DNA of 64,000 bases from Porphyromonadaceae bacterium W3.11 (GCA_030434245.1 JAUISX010000002.1:248001-312000); one strand, 5' to 3'. Counted from the stretch's first letter, positions 16,857 through 24,148 are shown. Notes: generated by a model not told the origin, from the sequence alone. Numbers and translations: made by a program.

Positions 16857-17224
16857 TACCCTCTTATATTTAGTTGTTCACTGACAGTGTAGGCCACCAT
16901 CCTATCGTAAGGCCCCATCATCACTCCTGTCACCATCCGATAGACCATCGCCATAGTCGCCACCTCAGAGTAATTCATACTGATAGTGTACTTTTCCTTC
17001 TGACTCAGGAGACGTTGCCCGAGTCTCTGTGATAGTTGCACCAGGTTGAAGAATTTTCCCTCCTCTTCCTGAGTGAGTCCCTTTCTCGCCTCGAAAAAGG
17101 AGACAGCTATCAGTGTGACCATCGCCACACTTCTTAGTTCAGCAAAGGATAACTTCATTTTCTTTCTCTCGTGCATAATCCGCAGACGGCTGTTGTACAC
17201 TGTTCTTTCTTCTATACTATTCAT
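16856..17224 (-). CDS. Hypothetical early phage protein
   Basis: A 122-residue helical protein with Met-rich hydrophobic stretches (LRSVAMVTLIAVSFFEA, VATMAMVYRMVTGVMMG) that are amphipathic rather than clearly membrane-spanning. No family recognised. ATG at 17224 is preferred over 17278, which would overlap the ATPase gene by over 40 bp. Between ATPase and gemA-like genes, co-transcribed with both. Confidence 0.5.
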   Translation of the reverse strand: MNSIEERTVYNSRLRIMHERKKMKLSFAELRSVAMVTLIAVSFFEARKGLTQEEEGKFFNLVQLSQRLGQRLLSQKEKYTISMNYSEVATMAMVYRMVTGVMMGPYDRMVAYTVSEQLNIRG

Positions 17225-17235
17225 CGTTTCCTTTT

Positions 17236-17856
17236 TTATTGCTCTTTTCCCCAATAAATCTCTGCCTTCTCCTTCCAAATGTCGAACTCGCCTCGCTCAC
17301 CGATAAAGCGGCCCTTACTGAAAGCCCTATACCCTTCCACCCATATCTTTAAGGAGGCATCGTACATCACACTCACTGCTTCGTTGCCTGCTGGGTTATT
17401 GCCACTGGCATGGCTGATGAAAATAAGCAGGTGCTTCGGGAAACGCTCCTTGAACTGGATGTAATCGATATAACTCATGCGGGTGTATTGAAAGGAGTCG
17501 ATAATCACGATGCGTGGGCTCCGCTTTTTCTCGAGTCGCTCTCCGAGCTCCTCCATACTTTCGCTGATAATTCGTAGGGAGCCGTTCACCTCCATCATCC
17601 CAAATCGCTTGAGGGTGTTCGCCATGGTGAGGCCTGTGCCCTCCTCCAGCGAGTTAAATAGCACAATGCCATACTTGCAGAGCTCCTTGGCGAGCATCAT
17701 CGTAAACGAACTCTTGCCATTGCCACTCTTGCCCCATATAATCCAAGTGCCACACTGCTCTGGCTTGCCGAAAAAGGCTTGCCACTCCTCTGACAGCTCA
17801 AAGGTTTCCAGCTTCTGATTGAGCACCTGACTCACCGATAATGCTTGCTTTGCCAT
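17236..17856 (-). CDS. P-loop ATPase, RecA/AAA-like, early phage gene
   Basis: A 206-residue ATPase: Walker A GKSGNGKSS at residues 42-50, Walker B RIVIIDSFQYT at about 113-123, and a following ISHASGNN segment typical of RecA/DnaB-like cores in phage recombination or replication proteins. It probably acts in DNA handling during transposition or replication; its partner is unknown. Its first 119 bases after codon 2 are almost perfectly duplicated at 19276-19394, where they begin a chimeric ORF, so the gene served as donor or target in a rearrangement. The copy here is intact. Confidence 0.7.
   Translation of the reverse strand: MAKQALSVSQVLNQKLETFELSEEWQAFFGKPEQCGTWIIWGKSGNGKSSFTMMLAKELCKYGIVLFNSLEEGTGLTMANTLKRFGMMEVNGSLRIISESMEELGERLEKKRSPRIVIIDSFQYTRMSYIDYIQFKERFPKHLLIFISHASGNNPAGNEAVSVMYDASLKIWVEGYRAFSKGRFIGERGEFDIWKEKAEIYWGKEQ
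17732..17850 (-). repeat. 119-bp direct repeat, copy 1 (ATPase gene start)
   Basis: Identical by eye to 19276-19394 except for one base (17749 G versus 19293 T, plus strand). Both copies encode the ATPase N-terminus up to Walker A. Near identity implies a recent event or gene conversion. Confidence 0.9.
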
Positions 17857-17876
17857 ATTATTCTCCTATATCGTCC

Positions 17877-17945
17877 GATTTATCCGTTTATAGTCGCGGA
17901 TAAATCCGTTAGTACTTCCCAATAAATCCGCTAATAGACGCGGAT
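17877..17945. promoter_or_regulatory. Two ATCCG-N10-CGGAT hyphenated palindromes (left border of island)
   Basis: Site 1: GATTTATCCG (17877-17886) and CGGATAAATC (17897-17906), perfect 10-bp arms, 10-bp spacer. Site 2: ATCCG (17926-17930) and CGGAT (17941-17945), again a 10-bp spacer. They fill the gap between the serine recombinase and the ATPase start. The same architecture recurs at 20049-20072. Possible recombinase sites, operators, or RNA hairpins. Confidence 0.55.
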
Positions 17946-17981
17946 GCCTTCCTGATGCTATTCACCATACATTTCAGCATT

Positions 17982-18908
17982 CTATACTGATGCTTTAGCA
18001 TTTTCCCACTCATCTTTTAATAACTTGTTTATTTTATTTGCTTCCTTCGCTAATCTCTTATGCCCATGATCGCGATATAGTAGATGAAGCTCTCGTGAAC
18101 CCTGCACAGTATAGTAGACCTGATCGTAAGTGTACTCTGGCATAGTTGCTGCTATCTCAGGTAACGTCATATTTGACTCGATAAGCACTTTAAGCCTATT
18201 AGTATCAATCTCTGGAGCCTCTGAGAGTAGTCGCTTACGCTCCATCTCCTCCTCCCATCTCTTCTGTCGGGCATCATAAAGTTGTTCCCAATTTTTATGA
18301 ACTTTCCAAAGGACGAGACTTCGAGAAATCGTAGCTCTATCAATTCCTGTAACTCTATATATTTCGTTGATAGACACCCCATATCTGTAGAGTGTCACAA
18401 TCGTATCCTTTTTCTCCTCTACGTGTTTTGCATTCGTAAACGTACCCGAATTTTTTCGTGGAGGGCGTCCTAATAACACTCCCATCTTTTTTCGTAGTGC
18501 CAAACCTTCCAGCGTTCTTTGCTGTATGAGCTGTCTCTCAATCTCGGATGCCAATCCAAACGCAAATGCAAGTACCTTAGATTGAATGTCATTACCCATG
18601 TGATACCCCTCCTTTACAGTGTGAATTTCCCCTCCCAATTTCATCACTTTATTCAGGATCTCCATTACCATTAAGAGATTTCTACCGAGCCTACTGATCT
18701 CGCTAGAAATGAGTATATCACCCGCCTCCATTTGATTAAGAAGCTCCCCTAAGTGTCTTTTTGCGTAATCAACACCACCTGATACGCCATCATCCACTAC
18801 ATACTCATCAATAACCCACCCCTTATCCTTCGCGTATTCATCAACCCCCTGCTTTTGACTATTTATATCCTGCTCCGAAGAGCTCACTCTTAAATAACCG
18901 TATATCAT
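17982..18908 (-). CDS. Serine recombinase (resolvase/invertase type) with extended C-terminus
   Basis: A 308-residue protein. Residues 1-140 are a serine recombinase catalytic domain: IYGYLRVSSSEQD with the nucleophile Ser, then SEISRLGRNLLMVMEIL and the long E-helix with EIERQLIQQRTLEGLA. A Gin-like HTH follows (SINEIYRVTGIDRATISRSL, about residues 178-197). Gin and Hin are about 190 residues; this protein has over 100 additional residues with a second HTH-like stretch (MTLPEIAATMPEYTYDQVYY). It lies in an island flanked by ATCCG-N10-CGGAT palindromes; its DNA target is unknown. No site for tail-fibre inversion is visible in the window. The start overlaps the previous stop by 4 bp. Confidence 0.85.
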   Translation of the reverse strand: MIYGYLRVSSSEQDINSQKQGVDEYAKDKGWVIDEYVVDDGVSGGVDYAKRHLGELLNQMEAGDILISSEISRLGRNLLMVMEILNKVMKLGGEIHTVKEGYHMGNDIQSKVLAFAFGLASEIERQLIQQRTLEGLALRKKMGVLLGRPPRKNSGTFTNAKHVEEKKDTIVTLYRYGVSINEIYRVTGIDRATISRSLVLWKVHKNWEQLYDARQKRWEEEMERKRLLSEAPEIDTNRLKVLIESNMTLPEIAATMPEYTYDQVYYTVQGSRELHLLYRDHGHKRLAKEANKINKLLKDEWENAKASV

Positions 18909-19156
18909 AATCCTAGTATTTCTTTTATTTTTTCTTCGTTGTTAGGTCTTTTATTTGCATAATCTGCAAGACTCTCATCCTCTTTTAAGGCACCCACCTT
19001 TTCAAGCCTTTCTATCACTTTAACGATATCAAAGACTGGTCTTTTATGCATTTTTGTTAGTTGTATATCTATATAGTTGATACTTCCTAGCTCGTGTGCG
19101 ATCTCTGGAAAGCACCGATTAAACTCTTTTTTCGCTAAGCCCCAATCCAACTCCAT
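18905..19156 (-). CDS. Small hypothetical protein coupled to the serine recombinase
   Basis: An 83-residue acidic protein (RPVFDIVKVIERLEKVGALKEDES); unrecognised. Its ATG is 1 bp after the stop of the chimeric ORF and its stop overlaps the recombinase start by 4 bp. Because the chimeric ORF ends with a MuB C-terminus, this gene and the recombinase probably followed muB directly in the donor phage. Confidence 0.5.
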   Translation of the reverse strand: MELDWGLAKKEFNRCFPEIAHELGSINYIDIQLTKMHKRPVFDIVKVIERLEKVGALKEDESLADYANKRPNNEEKIKEILGL

Positions 19157-19157
19157 A

Positions 19158-19400
19158 TCACGCCCTAAGTTTCAACACACACTTTTTCACCCGCCTCAAA
19201 TCAAAATCAAATTGCTCTGCATCTCTAATCACATTATTGATAGTTGATTCATTTGTTATTCCATTTCCTGACTTTCCCCATATAATCCAAGTTCCACACT
19301 GCTCTGGCTTGCCGAAAAAGGCTTGCCACTCCTCTGACAGCTCAAAGGTTTCCAGCTTCTGATTGAGCACCTGACTCACCGATAATGCTTGCTTACTCAT
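19158..19400 (-). pseudogene. Chimeric ORF: ATPase N-terminus fused to MuB C-terminus
   Basis: 80 codons. Residues 2-47 repeat the ATPase N-terminus encoded at 17856 and stop inside the Walker A motif (GKSGNG). The last 27 residues (from INNVIRDAEQF) repeat the MuB C-terminus with one difference. The DNA is near-identical to the ATPase gene for 119 bp but diverged from the resident muB end, so the MuB part came from another phage. The junction lies at a shared AATGG. The product has no complete ATPase core and is probably non-functional. Confidence 0.85.
19276..19394 (-). repeat. 119-bp direct repeat, copy 2 (chimeric ORF start)
   Basis: Second copy of 17732-17850, same orientation, one base different. 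It ends at the chimera start codon, where upstream similarity switches to the leader AGTGAATTATG also present before the gene at 19939. Confidence 0.9.
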
Positions 19401-19415
19401 AATTCACTATCTTTG
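19389..19415 (+). promoter_or_regulatory. Bacteroidetes-type promoter for plus-strand cargo gene
   Basis: TTG (19389-19391) and a perfect TAnnTTTG -7 box TATCTTTG (19408-19415), 16 bp apart, 28 bp before the ATG at 19444. Orientation is opposite to the early operon, so the gene could be read while the phage is repressed. Confidence 0.6.
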
Positions 19416-19443
19416 TAGCATTATTAACTAAAACAAATTCACC

Positions 19444-19854
19444 ATGGTACAATTAAGTATGTTTACAGAGGTTTATGTCTCAGGAGGTGCGTCCGAGCTC
19501 TCTTCCGAAGATGTTCATCTACTAAAGCAGACCCTTCAGGGCTTCCGCTACATCCTTGAGCTCTTTGGTTTTGACCCTGAACTTCTACAGGTTGGGTACA
19601 AGAACTGGGCTTTTGATTTTCGCTCTGCTCCTGAGGACGAGATACATCCACGTTTTTCAAGAGAGTGCACGCACTTTCATTGTTGGGACATTGATGTGGA
19701 AATACAGGTCGAGAATCAAAGTAAAGCCTATCGAATGTCGGCCCTAATGGAGCAGCTACACGCGTCCCTTCAGTATTGCATGCCGAAGGATAATGTTGAG
19801 GTCTCAAATCTGGACTTGCGATTGGACGGCACCCCTCTATTACCTTCAATATAA
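19444..19854 (+). CDS. Antisense cargo gene, unknown function
   Basis: A 136-residue soluble protein of ordinary composition, with Trp, Phe and Tyr spread evenly and no signal peptide or membrane segment (for example FRYILELFGFDPELLQVGY and CWDIDVEIQVENQSKAYRM). No family recognised. It is the only plus-strand gene between terS-gp37 and the muA region, has its own -7 box, and its end runs into the converging gene at 19939. The pattern fits a moron expressed in lysogens, for instance superinfection exclusion, but that is inference. Confidence 0.62.
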   Translation: MVQLSMFTEVYVSGGASELSSEDVHLLKQTLQGFRYILELFGFDPELLQVGYKNWAFDFRSAPEDEIHPRFSRECTHFHCWDIDVEIQVENQSKAYRMSALMEQLHASLQYCMPKDNVEVSNLDLRLDGTPLLPSI

Positions 19855-19939
19855 AATCAATTGTTTTAGAGTCATCAGCACTTATCGCTGATATATTTAC
19901 CTCTGTTCTTTCGTTCGTCTGTATTACTTTAATATCCAT
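19831..19939 (-). pseudogene. 5' part of a small early gene, truncated by the cargo insertion
   Basis: The first 36 residues (MDIKVIQTNERTEVNISAIS, then DDSKTIDFILKVIEG) look like a real protein with a good leader. The frame stays open to 19463, but residues 37-158 are Pro/Arg/Cys/Ser/Gln-rich and lie exactly antisense to the cargo gene, as expected of shadow coding. The original C-terminus appears lost. It is preceded by copy B of the three-box element. The exact breakpoint near 19831 is an estimate. Confidence 0.5.
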
Positions 19940-19954
19940 AATTCACTTCTTTTT

Positions 19955-20004
19955 TCTCGGAGAGTTTTTTCACGCTCTCGGAGAGTTTTATATTTTTCTT
20001 GGAG
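19955..20004 (-). promoter_or_regulatory. Three-box palindromic element, copy B
   Basis: Boxes TCTCGGAGAGT (19955-19965), CTCTCGGAGAGT (19975-19986) and CTTGGAG (19998-20004) start 20 and 23 bp apart, exactly as at 5185-5234. It ends 16 bp before the ATG at 19939 on the minus strand. Two copies with identical spacing before two unrelated genes argue for a phage operator. Confidence 0.6.
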
Positions 20005-20048
20005 TTCAACATTTATAAATGCGGGTTAATCAGTTTCTATAAACGGGT

Positions 20049-20090
20049 AAATCCGTTTGTACACACGGATTTCTCCGTTTGTACACACCG
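20049..20090. promoter_or_regulatory. ATCCG-N10-CGGAT palindrome plus degenerate copy (right border of island)
   Basis: AAATCCG (20049-20055) and CGGATTT (20066-20072) with spacer TTTGTACACA, followed by a half-decayed repeat (TCCG at 20074-20077, same spacer, CCG at 20088-20090). It lies immediately after the muB stop. The match in spacing to 17877-17945 brackets the accessory island. Confidence 0.55.
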
Positions 20091-20094
20091 TTAC

Positions 20095-20934
20095 TCACGC
20101 CCTTAACTTCAACACACACTTCTTTACTCGTCGCAGGTCAAAATCAAATTGCTCGGCATCTCTAATCACGCTATTGATGGTGCAGTCATCGAGGATGCCA
20201 TTCGCCTTGCAGATACCGTAGATATCGCTCGGAGTGGTTTTGTCCACCACATAAAATCGCCGACCGATCCTCGAGTGCAGTTCGTTATACCCTCGTTTGT
20301 TATGTCTTAGCCCGCTATTCATACGCTTTTCAATGTAGTCGGTGCTGAGCATGACGATACCGCAATGCCCCTCGAGGTAATTATAAATGGTCACACAATA
20401 GAGCAAGATGCTATCGATCAGCTTGTCGGCTTCGTCGAGTATCAAGACTGGGTTATTTTTATTCCTAAGCACCTCAATCAAAAATTCAAGTCGGGCCCGC
20501 AAACCACTCTCCACACTCTTCTCACCGAGGGCGGATAGACAAGCATCCAAAAAATCAGAACGCTTCATATCTTCGCTACACAACACATATACGGCATTGG
20601 CATTGCGGGCAGAGTAATTGCGGGCAGTAGTGCTTTTACCTGCTCCAGCGTCAGCCACCAACCAAGTACAGCTTGATTTATCTTGTGAGTCCTTTATGAC
20701 GGCACATATCTCCTGATATGCAGCAGTCTCCACCTCCACCCATCCATCGCTCTTGGTGCAGAGCTTAGCGTATAGGCTACTCCACATCTCATCCGATATC
20801 ACCTCATCTCTATTGCCTCGGATAATGTCGCCAACGGTGGTGGTACCGATAGCGAGGTGGTTAGCGGCCTTTCGCTGTGAGCCTAGTCGGGACACCAGCT
20901 CTTTAAGTTTAGTTCTAATAAGTTCTTTATTCAT
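20095..20934 (-). CDS. MuB-like AAA+ ATPase, transposition target-selection protein
   Basis: A 279-residue protein. Residues 1-55 form an HTH (SQRKAANHLAIGTTTVGDII) as in MuB. The AAA+ core has Walker A DAGAGKST (about residues 93-100) and Walker B VLILDEAD (about 158-165). MuB coats target DNA and delivers it to the MuA transpososome; this gene follows muA by 22 bp in the usual order. The C-terminal 27 codons have a diverged second copy at 19158-19240. Confidence 0.88.
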   Translation of the reverse strand: MNKELIRTKLKELVSRLGSQRKAANHLAIGTTTVGDIIRGNRDEVISDEMWSSLYAKLCTKSDGWVEVETAAYQEICAVIKDSQDKSSCTWLVADAGAGKSTTARNYSARNANAVYVLCSEDMKRSDFLDACLSALGEKSVESGLRARLEFLIEVLRNKNNPVLILDEADKLIDSILLYCVTIYNYLEGHCGIVMLSTDYIEKRMNSGLRHNKRGYNELHSRIGRRFYVVDKTTPSDIYGICKANGILDDCTINSVIRDAEQFDFDLRRVKKCVLKLRA

Positions 20935-20956
20935 AATTAGTAGTAATGTTTTTATA

Positions 20957-23041
20957 TTATAATTTCTCGATTAGTTTTCCTTTCATTTCTTGATTGGTGA
21001 GTGGTCGTACATCGGACCAATCCATCTTACTCTCTACCTTCTTAATCACCGCCAGCGATGTGGTGGCATTCTTAAGCGAAATAGTAACATCATCCACTTT
21101 GGCAAGCTCTTGTGCAAGCTCCACAGCACGCTCATTGTCCGCTTTGGATGCCCCAAGCATACGGGGGTAGTTGCTCTTTTCATGCTGCTGATACTTGATA
21201 TCTATGGCCTTTCCAATCGCATCTCTACGCACCCGCATCTCCTTATCCGCATCCAGTAGCTTTTTGGTCAGTTCATCATCCTTCGCGGTGCGGTCTTCTG
21301 CCGCCATAGCCACTTTAATGGCTGGGTGTAGATAACGCTCAAACCTCCACACATCGCCCTTATCCACTCGGTAGATGGCGATTTTCGTAAGGTCCAGAGG
21401 GTCATACTTCACGCCAAATTGTCGGCGGGTGTTGCTCATACGCCACTCGATATCAATTTCGCCATCGGGTGTATAGGCTTCGTAATAATACTCCTTATTA
21501 TCCTCTGTGATGGTAAGCCCGCCCTGCAGGAAGGTGCTTTGCCTTGGTCGCTTCTCCCAGAATAGTTCCACATAATCTTCGGTGGTGAGCTCCATACGAT
21601 CTGGATTGACCCGCTCTACTTTGTACAGCTGCTCACGAGTAAACTCGCCCTCTACCACTTGGCTATTCCACTGATGGATGCAGTTGGCGGTAAACTCCTT
21701 GAGGGTGTCGTAGGTGGGTAATTTGTCGAGATTAGCATTAATCCACTCAAGGTTGGCTGCGCTCAGCTCGCTCTTGGAGGTGATGTTGTACCCAGTAAAG
21801 TAGGGGTAATGCCTGAGGATGCTAGATTGGAATTGCCCAATGAGGCTTTCAGCTGGGTTGGCTTGCTTGCGGTAAGGGGTCTTGAATCGCACACCCACTT
21901 CGGTCATCTTCGAGAAAAATCCAACCCTGTCAAGCTTACGCTGTGAGCTCTGATTGTCCATCACCAGTTGGAAGGGCTTCACCCCTGCTACATCCATCGC
22001 CATCCGATACGCTTGGTACTGCGAACCGAAGGCACTCTCCTGACCCAAGGACCACCCAACGCAATAGCCTGTACAGACGTCGAATATCATGTAGATATCG
22101 GTGTGGACCCTTTTACCCTCTTTATTGAGGTAGTAGATATTGAACTTCGTGCCGTCTGCCGCCCACAGGGCATTGGCGTATCTAGGCTTTTCGAGTCCGA
22201 TAAGCTGTGCACCATACTTAGCATTCGCAACGCTCTCGCCCACCTGCTGGCCGAGCCACAAGGGCTTAATCGCGGGATCTTTGAGATAATCACGGATGGT
22301 ACTGACACTCTGGATAGTTTCCCATCCCTTTTCGATGGCAAATTGATTGTATGCCAAGAGGGCACTATCGAAGTCATGCACATACTCACGATTGCGCATC
22401 AGGGCAATGAGGTATTCACCTGCCTCTTGGGTGATCTTCGCCGTATTGCTGTTGCCAATTTTGCCACTGATCAAGCACGCGTATCCCTCTCGCTTATATT
22501 CGTTCACCTTCTTCTGTAGGCGGCTCATACTCTTAGGCAGGGTATGGGCGTAGTCCTGGCGTAGCTCCTCGCTATACTGGTGGAGCAATTTCCAAGTATT
22601 CGTGCGTCTGTTGTTGAGTTTATTAGTCATCTGCTGGAGCTCAGCTTGGCGGGCGATGATCGCATTCAGAACTCGGGCATTAAGTTCATATTCATCCGCG
22701 AAGTGATCCTCAAGACCAACCATTTGCCCACCCAACTCATATTGGAACTCATAATTGAAGTATATTTTTGCGTCAAAATCCTCTGGCAACCAAGCCAGCT
22801 CGCCTTTTGGCTGGAGGAGCTCGTGCGGATCACCATACCTCTCGATGATTGCCGCCTTGGCTTTTTTGGGCAGGGTATCGTAGTCAACGAGGGCAGTTAC
22901 ACCCTCACCGTACGCCTTGCGGGCATAGATCGCAGTTTTGCGTTGCAACCAACTCAGAAGAGTTCTGTAATTTACGATTGGCGGCTCGCCAGTCGTAAGG
23001 TCATCAAAACTCATACATATACGCCCCTGGTAATACTCCAT
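20957..23041 (-). CDS. MuA-like DDE transposase
   Basis: A 694-residue protein, close to MuA's 663. An N-terminal DNA-binding part (residues 1-230) includes ICMSFDDLTTGEPPIV and a further HTH stretch. The RNase H-like core carries D in ALWAADGTKFNIYY (about residue 270), D in QLVMDNQSSQ (about 335) and E in KQANPAESLIGQF (about 370). A beta-barrel domain and charged C-terminal helices follow, as in MuA. It catalyses end cleavage and strand transfer. ATG 23041 is chosen over an upstream GTG at 23047. Confidence 0.92.
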   Translation of the reverse strand: MEYYQGRICMSFDDLTTGEPPIVNYRTLLSWLQRKTAIYARKAYGEGVTALVDYDTLPKKAKAAIIERYGDPHELLQPKGELAWLPEDFDAKIYFNYEFQYELGGQMVGLEDHFADEYELNARVLNAIIARQAELQQMTNKLNNRRTNTWKLLHQYSEELRQDYAHTLPKSMSRLQKKVNEYKREGYACLISGKIGNSNTAKITQEAGEYLIALMRNREYVHDFDSALLAYNQFAIEKGWETIQSVSTIRDYLKDPAIKPLWLGQQVGESVANAKYGAQLIGLEKPRYANALWAADGTKFNIYYLNKEGKRVHTDIYMIFDVCTGYCVGWSLGQESAFGSQYQAYRMAMDVAGVKPFQLVMDNQSSQRKLDRVGFFSKMTEVGVRFKTPYRKQANPAESLIGQFQSSILRHYPYFTGYNITSKSELSAANLEWINANLDKLPTYDTLKEFTANCIHQWNSQVVEGEFTREQLYKVERVNPDRMELTTEDYVELFWEKRPRQSTFLQGGLTITEDNKEYYYEAYTPDGEIDIEWRMSNTRRQFGVKYDPLDLTKIAIYRVDKGDVWRFERYLHPAIKVAMAAEDRTAKDDELTKKLLDADKEMRVRRDAIGKAIDIKYQQHEKSNYPRMLGASKADNERAVELAQELAKVDDVTISLKNATTSLAVIKKVESKMDWSDVRPLTNQEMKGKLIEKL

Positions 23042-23048
23042 AAACACT

Positions 23049-23056
23049 TATATTTG
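23049..23056 (+). promoter_or_regulatory. -7 box TATATTTG of plus-strand gene at 23100
   Basis: A perfect TAnnTTTG box 43 bp before the ATG at 23100, within the 58-bp gap after the muA start. No clear -33 TTG at the proper distance, so strength is uncertain. Confidence 0.45.
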
Positions 23057-23099
23057 TAACTAGAACTTGTATTGTCTAATCTATTTTGATTGTAGTAAT

Positions 23100-23417
23100 A
23101 TGTATAATGGTAAATATGAAACTGTGATAGACCTAAGAATAGAAAGTGAGTATCACGCTGAATGTCTAGAAATAACCAAGCTCGCTAAAAAGCTTTGTGA
23201 CTCCTGGGCATGTGCTGGTGTTAGATACTCAGAGCACAAATCTGCTAGAAAAGGAGATGTACTTCGTCGTGACCTGCTCATTTATCAGACTGCTTACGCT
23301 CATGAGACTATCATCTTTAGAGAGTCATTACAGTGTGCGTTGCTTAATTTTATCTTCAGTGGCAATGTAAAGTTCAGAGTTAGACTTACGACCCCGATAG
23401 ACAATCAAATCAAATAG
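23100..23417 (+). CDS. Second antisense cargo gene, unknown function
   Basis: A 105-residue soluble protein with no signal peptide, rich in Leu/Arg/Glu (DLRIESEYHAECLEITKLAK, then RRDLLIYQTAYAHETIIF). No family recognised. The ATG at 23100 is chosen; an in-frame TTG at 23067 would add 11 residues over the promoter. It opposes the early operon and overlaps the 3' end of the gene at 23657 by 90 bp. Like the 19444 gene it is a single plus-strand gene with a -7 box inside a minus-strand operon. Confidence 0.5.
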   Translation: MYNGKYETVIDLRIESEYHAECLEITKLAKKLCDSWACAGVRYSEHKSARKGDVLRRDLLIYQTAYAHETIIFRESLQCALLNFIFSGNVKFRVRLTTPIDNQIK

Positions 23418-23657
23418 ACCCTCGCTCTTTTCGGGCACCTCTTCAGCCAATATATCACTGACACGGGAGGTAATACCTGCTGTGTTAATTTCTCGTATTG
23501 CTTCATCGCAGAGGGATTTGATGTTTTGCAACTCTTCTAATAGATGCTCCTCGAGGTTTGCAGGTATCTCTTTTAGTCCTTGCTTCTCCAGCTTATTATC
23601 CCATAACTCCTGTTCCTCTTGGGGCAATAGCCCGCATGTGCCAATCATATTTTCCAT
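23328..23657 (-). CDS. Small early phage protein, unknown
   Basis: A 109-residue acidic protein (EEQELWDNKLEKQGLKEIPA, LEEHLLEELQNIKSLCDEAI). No family recognised. The ATG at 23657 follows AGAAAGGATAACAAT, a better ribosome site than the ATG at 23699. The last 20-30 residues overlap the plus-strand cargo gene and may be foreign. Lies between the Ner-like gene and muA. Confidence 0.5.
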   Translation of the reverse strand: MENMIGTCGLLPQEEQELWDNKLEKQGLKEIPANLEEHLLEELQNIKSLCDEAIREINTAGITSRVSDILAEEVPEKSEGLFDLIVYRGRKSNSELYIATEDKIKQRTL

Positions 23658-23712
23658 ATTGTTATCCTTTCTATATGTAGCTTCTTGGTAGTACTCCATA
23701 TTCTTTCGCTAC

Positions 23713-24075
23713 TTACTGCACATCAACTTTGCGAATGTAGCGCTCTTGTAGGCGGGTGTATCGGTCCACACTGAGACCCTTCTGTCGCTCCTGCTCTTCG
23801 CCATCGACATATACAATGGTGAGGGCATTGCCTAGGTCGGTCTCTATCCGTAGGCGGCCGCCATAGGTCTGCACCATGCGACCAACAGGGTAGCTGGTCT
23901 CCAGCTTATCACTGCCCACCACTTCACCACCCATCTCGATGGCTGCGGTGCGGATCTTGGGGTACAACGCACTCTCTCCTCGATAATTTAAGGCGCGCCA
24001 AATCGTAGTTCGGTTCACCTCAAAGAGCTGCATCAAGCGCTCGCGAATTTCGTTCGTAACAATAATCTGCTTCAT
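23713..24075 (-). CDS. Early regulator, Ner-like position with HTH
   Basis: A 120-residue protein. IRERLMQLFEVNRTTIWRALNY (about residues 10-31) is a plausible helix-turn-helix; the C-terminal two-thirds contain short strands (RLRIETDLGNALTIVYVDGE) not found in Ner itself. First gene of the early operon, transcribed from the promoter at 24118-24148 and divergent from the repressor, which matches the place of ner in Mu. The ATG at 24075 is chosen over one at 24096. A DNA-binding regulator is likely, direct Ner homology is not shown. Confidence 0.58.
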   Translation of the reverse strand: MKQIIVTNEIRERLMQLFEVNRTTIWRALNYRGESALYPKIRTAAIEMGGEVVGSDKLETSYPVGRMVQTYGGRLRIETDLGNALTIVYVDGEEQERQKGLSVDRYTRLQERYIRKVDVQ

Positions 24076-24117
24076 ATTCGGTATATTTGTAGCCATTCAA
24101 CATTGTTTATCTGTGTA

Positions 24118-24148
24118 CAAAGATACGAAATATATTTCGACAAACAAA
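24118..24148 (-). promoter_or_regulatory. Early promoter with palindromic operator between -33 and -7
   Basis: On the minus strand: TTTG (24145-24148), 19 bp, then a perfect -7 box TATCTTTG (24118-24125). The spacer holds the perfect 14-bp palindrome CGAAATATATTTCG (24126-24139). Related half-sites (TCGAATAAT, ACGAATTAT) continue toward the repressor gene to about 24175. A repressor bound here would block RNA polymerase. This is the expected lysis-lysogeny switch. Confidence 0.7.

Noticed and set aside
19463-19830. Extension of the small early gene antisense to cargo gene 1
   Set aside because: Residues 37-158 are Pro/Arg/Cys/Gln-rich, a pattern of antisense reading; the plus-strand protein is far more natural.
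17982-20090. Gin-type invertible tail-fibre segment
   Set aside because: No tail fibre genes or split inverted copies are present in the island; the palindromes do not bracket alternate gene ends.
21968-22519. Plus-strand ORF of 183 codons within muA
   Set aside because: Lies antisense to the transposase core; no promoter and shadow-like composition, unlike the two cargo genes.
23067-23099. TTG start for cargo gene 2
   Set aside because: It would begin only about 4 bases after the predicted transcription start; ATG 23100 fits better.
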